This document shows positions 56,169 to 64,000 of a stretch of DNA of 64,000 nt, piece after piece. How positions within the stretch are numbered: the stretch's first letter is position 1; each line of letters opens with the position of its first letter. Origin of the DNA: Arsukibacterium sp. UBA5043 (lineage in GTDB: Bacteria > Pseudomonadota > Gammaproteobacteria > Enterobacterales > Alteromonadaceae); the NCBI GenBank assembly GCA_002415085.1, contig DIBV01000012.1:1-64000 (forward strand), read 5' to 3'. Under the pieces are notes generated by a model, which was not told the DNA's origin, did not search any database, and saw only the letters and a list, made by a program, of their open reading frames with translations. Position numbers and translations under genes: made by a program.

Positions 56169-56365
56169 TAAATTGTTCTTTATATTTTAATTTTAAGTTA
56201 ATTTTGAATTTCTGTTTATCAATATATCCATTAATTTCAGCATGATAATTTTTTTATCTAGTTGGTATGACCGTTGCAACATTAAGAATGTTGTTGCCGT
56301 AGTATGAGATTACACTGAACCCCTGCGGCAAGGCTTTTTATTTAATGATCCAATGGAGACCGATT

Positions 56366-56557
56366 ATGAATAGTGATATTGCAGAAGGTAAATGGCGTCA
56401 GATGAAAGGCTCTGTTCAAGAGAAATGGGGCAAGTTGACTGATGATGATGTTGATCAAGTCGAAGGTAATTTTGAAAAGTTTTGCGGTAAAATGCAAGAG
56501 CGTTACGGTATGAGCCGGGATCAGGCTGAGCAAGAATTTAACAGACTTAAAGATTAG
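56366..56557 (+). CDS. CsbD family stress protein
   Basis: 63 residues from ATG 56366 (GGAG eight bases upstream). SDIAEGKWRQMKGSVQEKWG, LTDDDVDQVEGNFEKFCGKM and YGMSRDQAEQEFNRL are the CsbD-like pattern of small, hydrophilic proteins induced by general stress (E. coli YjbJ). Function unclear. Own terminator. Confidence 0.92.
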   Translation: MNSDIAEGKWRQMKGSVQEKWGKLTDDDVDQVEGNFEKFCGKMQERYGMSRDQAEQEFNRLKD

Positions 56558-56580
56558 CATCGACGACGCAGATTAATGAT

Positions 56581-56603
56581 AAGGGCCGTAAGGCCCTTTT
56601 TTT
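56581..56603 (+). terminator. Terminator of the csbD-like gene
   Basis: AAGGGCC / GGCCCTT stem with a GTAA tetraloop followed by a run of T; canonical intrinsic terminator. Confidence 0.92.
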
Positions 56604-56683
56604 ACGCTAATCGTTTCAATATGTTGCCGAGCTGTTTTTAGGCACCGCCAGCGGACTTTTCATGTTACTGGCTGGCCATCTTA

Positions 56684-57742
56684 CTACTTATCTTCGTAAC
56701 TCGTGTCGGTTACGGTAAAACGGGTCAGACCAATTAATCTATCGGATTCTGTTACCACCTGAACCTGCCACTTTCCAGCAGGATAGGGCGGAAACACCAT
56801 TTTATGGCTCCAGGCACGGTAGCCTGCTTCCCGGCCGCCTCTTATATCAAGTACAATACGGTCAACTTCTTTTCCGTTTAGTAACCAGACATGATGTATT
56901 TTCTCTCTTAGCCCACGTGGTGCACTGACCGCTGTCCACGCGAATAATCCCCGGTCCAGTTCTGTCACGTCAAGGGTTGAAATATTTATTCCTGCGCTGC
57001 GTTGTGCGGTGTCAACATGATGCGAAATTGTAATGTCAGACAGGCGCATGCCAGCTGGAGGGATCCAGCTTCGTATCTGCCATAATACGATGGCCATCAC
57101 AGCCAGCATCAACAGCAATAGTGGTAAGCGCCACCAGCGAGCGGGAGGTAAAATCCGGTCCAGACTGGGTAAGCTGAACACCAATGCTGCTATAATTGCA
57201 GCAATCAGGCTCTGCTGGGTAGTCAGTTGCAGCAATAAAGGGAGAACCACCAGCAAAACCACAAATAATGCCAAGGTGTGATAAGCGACAAATAAAGCAT
57301 ATCGGGTGGCTAAGTGTTTGTAATACAGCGGGTCGATAATCGATATTAATGCACACAACAACAGGACGCTGGTAAATACCGCCTGACCATGATCCCAGTT
57401 GGTTACTGCCAAAAAGAAAGGTAATGCAAAAAATAAGCTTTCCTGATGCACTAACTGGGTTAGAAAGCGCACCAATATCGGTGACAAGCTCCAGCCAAAA
57501 CGCTGTTTTAAGGTAGTTCTTAGCCAACTATCTGCAACCAGCACCAGCCAGCTCACCAGCATAAATGCTGCAATAAACTGGGCTACCGACTCTTTGCGAT
57601 CTATCAGTACATAGCTGGCTATCCCCGAAACAAAGGCTAATACTGCCATTAATCCCGAGTGGCGCTGGAACAGCTCGACAAGCCAATGAAACGCCCCCTG
57701 TATTCTTAACAGTGGGTTTTTTTCCTCAAGTTTAGCTGCCAA
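56684..57742 (-). CDS. DUF5924/DUF2914 membrane protein
   Basis: 352 residues with about eight hydrophobic segments in the first 230 residues (family DUF5924) and a soluble C-terminal DUF2914 domain (GLFAWTAVSAPRGLREKIHHV, IVLDIRGGREAGYRAWSHK, PAGKWQVQVVTESDRLIG). The start is TTG 57742, overlapping the preceding gene's stop by 11 bases; its ribosome binding site is weak, so the exact start is uncertain. Function unknown. Confidence 0.82.
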   Translation of the reverse strand: MAAKLEEKNPLLRIQGAFHWLVELFQRHSGLMAVLAFVSGIASYVLIDRKESVAQFIAAFMLVSWLVLVADSWLRTTLKQRFGWSLSPILVRFLTQLVHQESLFFALPFFLAVTNWDHGQAVFTSVLLLCALISIIDPLYYKHLATRYALFVAYHTLALFVVLLVVLPLLLQLTTQQSLIAAIIAALVFSLPSLDRILPPARWWRLPLLLLMLAVMAIVLWQIRSWIPPAGMRLSDITISHHVDTAQRSAGINISTLDVTELDRGLFAWTAVSAPRGLREKIHHVWLLNGKEVDRIVLDIRGGREAGYRAWSHKMVFPPYPAGKWQVQVVTESDRLIGLTRFTVTDTSYEDK

Positions 57743-58565
57743 CTAACATGATACCTGCATCTAAAATAACAATCTTTTTATCTTTATAAAGCGCACCAAT
57801 CGCCTGTTTGTAGGCTTTTTTACTGACACCAAACGCCTGATAAATAAGCTCTGGTGAACTTTTATCGGTCAGTGCCAGTTTTCCGCCATTTTGTGCAAGT
57901 TTTGTCATGATTTGTGTGGTAAGTTCCAGTGCCTGTTTGTGAGTAGTGGCATTTAAACGCAAATCTATCTTGCCATCATCCCTAACCTTAACGATGTACG
58001 CTGTTAACCTATCCCCACGGCGTAAAGGCTTGAATACTTCGTTTTTATACAAAACGCCCCAGTGGCACTGTTCTACTACCACTTTATATCCTATATCGGT
58101 TTGTTCACTGACAATGATATCGACTTTATCACCGATATTGTATCGGGGTTCTGTCTTATGCAGATGGCGATCTAATTTTGTAGAGGCAACAATTCGGTTA
58201 CTGACGTCGACATAGCAATACACCAGATACTTCTGGCCTTCTTTTAAGGGGATCTGTTGCTCGCTGAAAGGGACCAGTAAGTCTTTTTTCAGACCCCAGT
58301 TTAAAAAAGCGCCAACTTTTGTCACTGCAACCACTGGCAACATTGCCACTTTACCGACCATTATTGCTGGTTTTTCTGTAGTTGCAATAAGTTGATCTTC
58401 TGAATCAAGATAAAGAAAAACCTCTAACTGCTGACCAATTTCCAGACCCGCCGGCGCCACATTATTGGGTAGTAAAATTTCTCCCCAACTTAATCCGTCT
58501 AAGTAAAAACCAAATTTAACCTGCTTTTTGACGGTTAGAGTGTTCAGGGTGCCAAGTGCAATCAT
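57732..58565 (-). CDS. CvfB-like S1-domain RNA-binding protein
   Basis: 277 residues resembling CvfB/YitL: several S1-type domains (VGKVAMLPVVAVTKVGAFLNWG, LKKDLLVPFSEQQIPLKEG, VEQCHWGVLYKNEVFKPLRRG) and a C-terminal winged helix (SSPELIYQAFGVSKKAYKQAIGALYKDKKI). In Gram-positives CvfB affects virulence gene expression; the proteobacterial role is unknown. A GGA element lies six bases before the ATG. Confidence 0.88.
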   Translation of the reverse strand: MIALGTLNTLTVKKQVKFGFYLDGLSWGEILLPNNVAPAGLEIGQQLEVFLYLDSEDQLIATTEKPAIMVGKVAMLPVVAVTKVGAFLNWGLKKDLLVPFSEQQIPLKEGQKYLVYCYVDVSNRIVASTKLDRHLHKTEPRYNIGDKVDIIVSEQTDIGYKVVVEQCHWGVLYKNEVFKPLRRGDRLTAYIVKVRDDGKIDLRLNATTHKQALELTTQIMTKLAQNGGKLALTDKSSPELIYQAFGVSKKAYKQAIGALYKDKKIVILDAGIMLVGS

Positions 58566-58658
58566 CAGTATTCCAAATTAAGTTGCTATGTGCGTATTGT
58601 AACTCCTTTTATTAGCCGCTGCAGAGCTTATTTGATCGGCCCTATACGATAAAACGAC

Positions 58659-58883
58659 CTACCATTTAAGGGCAGGTTTTTTAAAAATTGTTAAGCTTTT
58701 CTGTACTGTATTTTTTTGTTGCAGCCGTTGCCATATTTTTTCATGAAAAAAATAGGCTACGGTATTGGCGGCGGGCTCAATGACCGCCACCAGGCCGCCC
58801 AGAACCAAATCGCCGGTAATAGCGTAAGTAACAGCAAAAGCAATAGTGAAGTGCATAATGGCAAAAGTGGTTGTCTTTAGCAT
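58659..58883 (-). CDS. DUF2061 small membrane protein
   Basis: 74 residues. FAIMHFTIAFAVTYAITGDLVLGG and LVAVIEPAANTVAYFFHEKIW are the DUF2061 pattern: two hydrophobic segments with a conserved E-P-x-x-N-T and HE-W. AGGAG precedes the ATG. Function unknown. Confidence 0.85.
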   Translation of the reverse strand: MLKTTTFAIMHFTIAFAVTYAITGDLVLGGLVAVIEPAANTVAYFFHEKIWQRLQQKNTVQKSLTIFKKPALKW

Positions 58884-59041
58884 AAGGTAAGCTCCTGTAA
58901 GGTATATCAGGATAATAGCGCGGCTATTTATTGTTTAAAGTGAAATAAAGCGTTATTGTTAATCGTAAATACTGATTACCAGGCGGTGGTACAGGATTAT
59001 TACTGACGGACATGTTTTAACCACATAACAAAGGTAGCAAA

Positions 59042-59332
59042 ATGGATTGTCGGCAATGGCTTGATATAAAGCAGTATGAATTTTTACTTAACTGGTTTAT
59101 GCGCAGGCAGCAGGAGGTAGGGTTGGCTGAGTTGGATGAACCCTATGCTTATGACGGATATAGCCAGTATGATCAGTTGTGTCAGCAGTTAATTAAAGCG
59201 GCGCAGATCGCTTTTTTGGAACGTTTTCATGAGCCGGTGCCGCCTATTGTTTATACCAATTTATTTCATCTGGCTGAGTTGGAGCTTGCGGGCAAAAGGC
59301 CAAAGTTCAAAGCGCCGAAAACCCTGCAATAA
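59042..59332 (+). CDS. Small protein, unknown
   Basis: 96 residues, not recognised. It is hydrophilic and probably helical, with YAYDGYSQYDQLCQQLIKAA and a terminal ELELAGKRPKFKAP. AAAGG eight bases upstream of the ATG and codon use like its neighbours support it as real. It is convergent with yejM. Confidence 0.6.
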   Translation: MDCRQWLDIKQYEFLLNWFMRRQQEVGLAELDEPYAYDGYSQYDQLCQQLIKAAQIAFLERFHEPVPPIVYTNLFHLAELELAGKRPKFKAPKTLQ

Positions 59333-59370
59333 CATCAGGGTTTTGTTGGTAGTACAGAAGTCGCAGCACT

Positions 59371-60885
59371 TTACTCTGCTGAGCTATCCAGCCTTTTTAA
59401 AGCGTCAGTCAACATCGGGATATCCAGTTTTTCGTTTAATGGCAGTAGCGTGCCAGCGGACCAAACACCGTAGCTACCATCCTGGCGTAATACCACCATT
59501 TTATCTTTCCGGATACTGACAATATCCTGCTTGCTGATACTTAATTTTGGTAAGGTGGGGGCGCGCAACAGGTTATCACCTAACCAGCTTTTTTCAGTGT
59601 CACATCCGGCCCAGCTAAGTGCAGTAGGGAGTAAATCAAGATGCTGAGAACCTAACTGTTCATCTAATTGTGGCCAGCGGATCATGGCAGTAACCGGTGC
59701 TAATACAAACGTTGGCTGTTCACTGGTAAGCGGCAATAACACGATGTATTTATATTGCTTATATTGTTCCCAGTTAGCTGAGGGTGTGTCATCAAAGCTA
59801 ATATTAACGAGTGCGTCAGTCGTTTTCGATTCAGAATTTATCCATGGCAATTGCTTGCTTATAAAAGAGGATTTACTCTCAATATGTAAGGTGCCTGCCG
59901 GTAGCTGCTGAATAAATGCTGGAGAGTCATGTAATTGCTGCTGACTTTGATCAGTTAGTAAAAACTGGCCATACAGTAAATGCAACAATGCTTCAGTGCT
60001 GTTGTTCGGCGCAAAGTGTTGCTGATGCCTGCGTAAACCCTGCTGGCGCATAAATTCAGTGGTCTGACTTGAAATTTCGTTTGCAATGATTATCTGAATC
60101 GGTTCAACCTGGGTTGCTGCACACCGTAATTGGCGCAGACTGAGCTCCGGGCTGGAGATGCTGAGCTTATCTGCCTGGCGCTGTGCTCGCTTAGCCAGAT
60201 CGACCAGTTGATACCTTGCCAGGAAGCTTTTTGCCGTTGCCGGGTAGGAAAACGGCAATACATTATCAAGCTTAGTCACGTCCCATTTTAAACGGGCGTC
60301 AGCATAAATATGGATCAGGTGGCTTAACATAAAGCTACCAATAAAGAGTACCAATAATGGCCGGCTGATGCGGCTTTGTTTCAGCCGGGCAATTTTTTTC
60401 CAGCAGTAATTACTGATGGTAAGCTCAACAGCGATCAGTATTGCCGCAACACAACTGACAATAAGAATAAAATTACGCAGGTTTGTAACGATCTGCTGTT
60501 GCAGCAGTTCTATCGTCTGATGGTAGGAGGTACTGCCAATATGGTAGCCGAGGTTAGCATACACATAGGCATCGAAAATTAATATCACCATGCCAATGGT
60601 AGCCAGCAGGGCCGCCAAACCCCGGACATGTTTTTGATACGGAAAAATCAGTGATAAAGGAAACACTGTAATGATAAAAAACATAAAGCATAAAAAAGCG
60701 GTATGACCCAGCCAATAACAGACCAGATATATCCAGCCGAGAAGGGTCGCAGGCGAGGGTTCAGATAACCAATAGACGCTGGTGACTACCAGGGCCAGTA
60801 AAACATTAAAAAAGCTGAACCAGTGTCCCCAACTTAGCAGCCGATTGACTTTTTTAACCAGCGATAAGTTTTGTTCAATAACCAT
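59371..60885 (-). CDS. yejM: YejM/PbgA-like inner-membrane protein, short form
   Basis: 504 residues. Five N-terminal membrane helices (DUF3413 domain: LSWGHWFSFFNVLLALVVTS, IFDAYVYANLGYHI), an interfacial RRAxR-like basic stretch, then a periplasmic domain of about 310 residues. In E. coli YejM (586 residues) this is a sulfatase/phosphatase-like domain; here it is shorter and I see no metal-binding sulfatase motifs. E. coli YejM controls LpxC stability and so LPS level. Six bases after yejL, as in E. coli. Confidence 0.85.
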   Translation of the reverse strand: MVIEQNLSLVKKVNRLLSWGHWFSFFNVLLALVVTSVYWLSEPSPATLLGWIYLVCYWLGHTAFLCFMFFIITVFPLSLIFPYQKHVRGLAALLATIGMVILIFDAYVYANLGYHIGSTSYHQTIELLQQQIVTNLRNFILIVSCVAAILIAVELTISNYCWKKIARLKQSRISRPLLVLFIGSFMLSHLIHIYADARLKWDVTKLDNVLPFSYPATAKSFLARYQLVDLAKRAQRQADKLSISSPELSLRQLRCAATQVEPIQIIIANEISSQTTEFMRQQGLRRHQQHFAPNNSTEALLHLLYGQFLLTDQSQQQLHDSPAFIQQLPAGTLHIESKSSFISKQLPWINSESKTTDALVNISFDDTPSANWEQYKQYKYIVLLPLTSEQPTFVLAPVTAMIRWPQLDEQLGSQHLDLLPTALSWAGCDTEKSWLGDNLLRAPTLPKLSISKQDIVSIRKDKMVVLRQDGSYGVWSAGTLLPLNEKLDIPMLTDALKRLDSSAE

Positions 60886-60891
60886 TCTGGA

Positions 60892-61116
60892 TTAGTTACT
60901 TTTGCTGTTAATAGCGTCGGCTAACGCCTGGCTAAAATGGCTGGCGACAGCGGCGCGTTGTGGTGCGGGAACACTGCTGTTTATGACATGACTAACGGCA
61001 TTACCCAAACACATCAGACTAAGTTCAGTTGTTGCATTGTTGGCGTGAAAGGTATCCAGAAGCTGATTTACCAGATTTTCAATTTGTGCAGTGGAATACT
61101 TTGATACAATGGGCAT
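60892..61116 (-). CDS. yejL: YejL (DUF1414) protein
   Basis: 74 residues: PIVSKYSTAQIENLVNQLLD, ELSLMCLGNAVSHVIN and R-AVASHFSQALADAI match the YejL/DUF1414 family of small soluble proteins with no known activity. Directly upstream of yejM and divergent from yejK, the E. coli arrangement. Confidence 0.93.
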   Translation of the reverse strand: MPIVSKYSTAQIENLVNQLLDTFHANNATTELSLMCLGNAVSHVINSSVPAPQRAAVASHFSQALADAINSKSN

Positions 61117-61186
61117 GCGTCACTCAGATTAAGATGATATTAAGACTAGAGAATAGTATCAGATTTCAGTTAAAACAGGAAAAATT

Positions 61187-62230
61187 ATGTCCGTCGATGT
61201 ACTGCATTTAGCTATTAATTATATTGACCTGTCAGCCAGTGGTGAACACAGCGCTCATTATCGCGAGCAATTGATCGGTTCGGACCGGTCGGTATCCACT
61301 TTACTAGAACAGTTGCACCTAGCTTACAATAGCAAACCCGCTAAAGGCTATGCCAGTTTTACCGACGAAAAAGATCCCGCGGTGCCAAAGGCGCTAGCCA
61401 GCTGGCAAAGCGGTGATACTGATTATCTCGGTTTTGCTAAAGCGATGACCGATTCACTAATAAGTCAGCTGAGCACGCACCAGCTACCCGAAACCGGATA
61501 TTTATTGTTGGGTCATTACCGATATCTGGCTAGCGAATTTTTATTAGTCTGTTTACTGGGCAGTAAAGATCACTTTGCGCTTACCGAACAGCTGGATTTG
61601 TCGACTTCACGCCATCTTGATATCGCCAGAATGCAATTGGCAGCGCGTTTAGATCTCACTGAATACAATGTTAATGCCCAGGCAGGCAATTACATCAGTT
61701 TTATTCGCGGACGTGCTGGCAGAAAAGTGGCTGATTTTTTTCTTGATTTTCTCGGCTGTGTTGAAGGTTCCGACGCGCGTCAGAACAGCCAGAAAGTGCT
61801 ATCTTCCGTTGAAGAATATTTTGCTGCCGCTGAATTTGAACAAGGTGAAAAAACCTCCGCGCGACGTCAGGTGTTTGATTATTGTGAAGAGCGGGCTAAG
61901 GCTGGTCAGGATGTGGTGTTAGCTGAGCTTTCAGCAGTGGTTGATCCGGAGCAGGAAAATGGTTTTTTGCACTATTGTGCTGAACAGCAGCTTGAAGTAG
62001 CCGATCAATTTCCGGTTGAAGTCAAAGAGCTGAAGAAAATGGTCAAGTTCAATGGTGCTGGTGGCGGTTTATCGCTGAGTTTTGATGAGAAACTGATCGG
62101 TGATCGGGTGCAGTACGATGTTGGTACTGACACCCTGATAATTAAAGGTACCCCACCTAACTTAAGAGATCAGTTGCAACGTTTTATTCAGGGTTATTCT
62201 GCTTTTCAGCGCCAGACTGACGATGAGTAG
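61187..62230 (+). CDS. yejK: Nucleoid-associated protein YejK (NdpA)
   Basis: 347 residues, about E. coli NdpA length (335). SFIRGRAGRKVADFFLDFLG (quoted to FLDFL) and LVCLLGSKDHFALTEQLDL are family motifs; the C-terminal part contains FNGAGGGLSLSFDEKLIG. It associates with the nucleoid. AGGA precedes the ATG. Its 3' end overlaps the convergent DUF2897 gene by 47 bases. Confidence 0.92.
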   Translation: MSVDVLHLAINYIDLSASGEHSAHYREQLIGSDRSVSTLLEQLHLAYNSKPAKGYASFTDEKDPAVPKALASWQSGDTDYLGFAKAMTDSLISQLSTHQLPETGYLLLGHYRYLASEFLLVCLLGSKDHFALTEQLDLSTSRHLDIARMQLAARLDLTEYNVNAQAGNYISFIRGRAGRKVADFFLDFLGCVEGSDARQNSQKVLSSVEEYFAAAEFEQGEKTSARRQVFDYCEERAKAGQDVVLAELSAVVDPEQENGFLHYCAEQQLEVADQFPVEVKELKKMVKFNGAGGGLSLSFDEKLIGDRVQYDVGTDTLIIKGTPPNLRDQLQRFIQGYSAFQRQTDDE

Positions 62231-62381
62231 CATTGTTTGCAGCTCTATCTGGTCGGGGTTGGGTTTCTTTGGCATCTTTAAGGCTTGGCATTTTCATGTT
62301 GGCAGAATGTTTAACCAGCATAATGTTGCCGACGATCATGCCAAAGCCAAACAGCAGTGCCCAAAATAGTGGCCAGTTCAT
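62184..62381 (-). CDS. DUF2897 small membrane protein
   Basis: 65 residues from ATG 62381, with GAGGAAA upstream; a longer frame is rejected. A single N-terminal membrane helix (NWPLFWALLFGFGMIVGNIM) with the DUF2897-like continuation LVKHSANMKMP, then a polar tail encoded antisense to the end of yejK. Its ATG overlaps the stop of the M15 peptidase gene by one base. Confidence 0.75.
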   Translation of the reverse strand: MNWPLFWALLFGFGMIVGNIMLVKHSANMKMPSLKDAKETQPRPDRAANNATHRQSGAEKQNNPE

Positions 62382-63070
62382 CAGGTTTCCTCGCAAATAT
62401 TGATAACGTAAGTCTGATACAGTTGCGGTAAATTAGCCAGCACACTATGTTGCTCTGCAATCGGATACTGTTGCAGGCAGGACGTTAATGTAGCAACGTT
62501 AAATGCCTGCAAATATGGCGTAGCAATGGGGGCGTAGCTCAAATGCCATGGTTCAGCGGCCACGCCGCCGCGGTATTGGCGGTAGGGTCGGAAAAAACCG
62601 AACTTAACCGCTTCAGTACTTAGCCATTGGTTTAATTTGGCAAAGGGGCCTTGGGCCTGATATTCATCTGGCAGTAAGCTTGGCTGATAATCCTGTGCAA
62701 CGGCGCCGGCATCATAGATATCCAGCTCTGTCCCCCAATGATGCCTGCTGGCACCGGGCAGGGCAGAATACAATAAAATAGCCTGAAGTTTAGCCAGCCC
62801 TGTTAAGCTTGTGATCCTGACTTGCTGTTGTTGCAAATCATATATCGGGCGCAAGCCATCACACTTTGCCTGCCAGATGGCGGCCTGACGCTCGAAACTT
62901 CGAAATGCAGAGACAATTTTAATATCGATGCCGTTCGTTGCAGCCGCCTGACACAGGTTGCGCCAGGCACGTTGCATCTGGTTGTGGATAAGTGCGCCAT
63001 CTTCCAGCGCTATCAGGTGGCTTTGGGTACAACCAGTTAATATAGCCGTGCTGGGTTGTGGCGTAATCAT
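62381..63070 (-). CDS. M15-family D-alanyl-D-alanine carboxypeptidase (VanY-like)
   Basis: 229 residues. [17 protein letters not shown], the zinc motif [13 protein letters not shown] (SxHxxGxxxD) and the second zinc/catalytic segment EPWHLSYAP identify a VanY/DacB-like LD/DD-carboxypeptidase. No signal peptide is evident, so it may be cytoplasmic, as some muropeptide-recycling members are. ATGA overlap with dapE; cell-wall logic links both. Confidence 0.9.
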   Translation of the reverse strand: MITPQPSTAILTGCTQSHLIALEDGALIHNQMQRAWRNLCQAAATNGIDIKIVSAFRSFERQAAIWQAKCDGLRPIYDLQQQQVRITSLTGLAKLQAILLYSALPGASRHHWGTELDIYDAGAVAQDYQPSLLPDEYQAQGPFAKLNQWLSTEAVKFGFFRPYRQYRGGVAAEPWHLSYAPIATPYLQAFNVATLTSCLQQYPIAEQHSVLANLPQLYQTYVINICEET

Positions 63071-64000
63071 ACTGAGAGTTTTTGCTGAAGCTGTTGTAAT
63101 AAGGCCTGATAAATATCCGCGAGCACGGTCAGGTCATGGATAGAAACACATTCATTTACTTTATGAATTGTGGCGTTGCAGGGCCCGAGCTCTACAACCT
63201 GAGCACCCGTTGGCGCAATAAATCGGCCATCCGAAGTACCACCTGTGGTTTCCAACCGAGGACTGAAACCCTGCAGCTGCTCAACGGCATTAACTACGGC
63301 TTCCACTAAACTGCCGCTATCGGTGAGAAAGGGTAAACCATTCAGCGTCCAGTCTAACTGATAATTGAGCCCATATTTGTCCAGCATTGCGTATACCCGT
63401 TGTTGTAATTGCTCTGCTGTCACTTCGGTACTGTAACGGAAATTAAACATCACTTTCAGCTCGCCGGGTACAACATTGGAGGCACCGGTACCCGCATTAA
63501 TGTTGGCAATCTGAAAACTGGTAGCTGGAAAATAGCGATTACCCATATCCCATTGTTCATTAGCCAATTCTGCCAGCGCCGGTGCGGCTTTATGCACCGG
63601 ATTATCAGCCAGATGCGGGTAGGCTACATGACCCTGAATACCGTGCACTGTCAGATGGCCGGTTAGTGAGCCACGACGGCCATTTTTAATTACATCCGCT
63701 AATTTCTGACCACTGGAGGGTTCGCCCACCAGGCACCAGTCTATTTTTTCATTTCTGGCTTCCAGGGTTTCAATTACCCGAACGGTTCCGTTAATAAAGG
63801 GACCTTCTTCGTCACTGGTAATCAGGTACGCAATGTTGAACGCAGGGTTGGGGTATTCCGCTAAAAAGCGCTCGGTGGCAACAACCATTGCCGCCAGGCT
63901 TCCTTTCATATCTGCTGCACCCCTGCCGAACAAATTATCACCAATAATTGAGGGAGTGAAGGGTGGGGTATGCCACTGTGCTAAGGGCCCACTAGGCACA
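63067..64000 (-). CDS. dapE: Succinyl-diaminopimelate desuccinylase, N-terminus outside the window
   Basis: The visible 311 codons cover all but about the first 65-70 residues. Present: [37 protein letters not shown] (metal and catalytic Glu region), [26 protein letters not shown] (part), [15 protein letters not shown] and [12 protein letters not shown], with C-terminal [11 protein letters not shown]. DapE hydrolyses N-succinyl-LL-DAP in lysine/peptidoglycan synthesis, so the window holds lysC, dapA and dapE at three separate loci. Confidence 0.95.
   Translation of the reverse strand, partial: VPSGPLAQWHTPPFTPSIIGDNLFGRGAADMKGSLAAMVVATERFLAEYPNPAFNIAYLITSDEEGPFINGTVRVIETLEARNEKIDWCLVGEPSSGQKLADVIKNGRRGSLTGHLTVHGIQGHVAYPHLADNPVHKAAPALAELANEQWDMGNRYFPATSFQIANINAGTGASNVVPGELKVMFNFRYSTEVTAEQLQQRVYAMLDKYGLNYQLDWTLNGLPFLTDSGSLVEAVVNAVEQLQGFSPRLETTGGTSDGRFIAPTGAQVVELGPCNATIHKVNECVSIHDLTVLADIYQALLQQLQQKLSV

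Overview
The window reads as a chromosomal core segment of a free-living, Gram-negative gammaproteobacterium. Envelope genes (BamC, BepA, YdbH-YnbE-YdbL, YejM, a TonB-dependent receptor), families frequent in Alteromonadales (DUF3718, DUF3081, DUF2066, DUF2069) and E. coli-like gene neighbourhoods suggest a relative of Rheinheimera, Alishewanella or Arsukibacterium. That placement is inferred from gene content only. I see no rRNA, credible tRNA, insertion sequence, prophage or CRISPR array.

Layout. 0.3-8.6 kb: a secreted beta-propeller amidohydrolase, a DUF1289 protein, a Kef-type antiporter, a DUF3718 protein, pcp and glpK. 8.6-16.5 kb: a six-gene minus-strand operon (HlyD adaptor, ABC ATPase, two MacB-like permeases, NtrC-type regulator, sensor kinase). 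Its upstream region has a well-spaced sigma-54 promoter and TGTCCG/CGGACA inverted repeats that are plausible regulator sites, so the locus looks self-regulated. 16.5-28.8 kb: a DUF3667 protein; a cstA / small Cys-Cys-tailed protein / cysteine-free ArsA-like ATPase operon; the ydbH-ynbE-ydbL envelope lipid-transport operon; an M28 peptidase; two little-known genes; and lysC behind a lysine riboswitch, which is preceded by another structured leader block.

28.9-49.8 kb: queC/queE, a Lon-N protein, a PBP-like protein, then a neighbourhood resembling the E. coli dapA-bamC-purC / gcvR-bcp / perM-bepA-yfgD / hda region. A PQQ-dependent aldose dehydrogenase gene and a PqqU-like TonB receptor gene sit inside it. 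pheS-pheT-ihfA follow hda.

50.0-56.1 kb: a tightly packed six-gene operon joining a YbgA (TudS-DUF1722) protein and a class I photolyase to an NTF2-like protein, an FAD oxidoreductase, a DUF1365 protein and a cyclopropane-synthase-like methyltransferase. This looks like a light-damage and membrane-lipid module. 56.3-64 kb: csbD, a DUF5924 membrane protein, a CvfB-like S1 protein, DUF2061, an orphan, the yejM-yejL / yejK cluster with a short YejM, DUF2897, an M15 peptidase and a dapE cut by the right edge.

Several starts were set downstream of the longest open frame because a Shine-Dalgarno sequence or family N-terminus fits better. lysC, queE, the TonB receptor, the DUF421 gene and the DUF5924 gene appear to use TTG, and bamC GTG.
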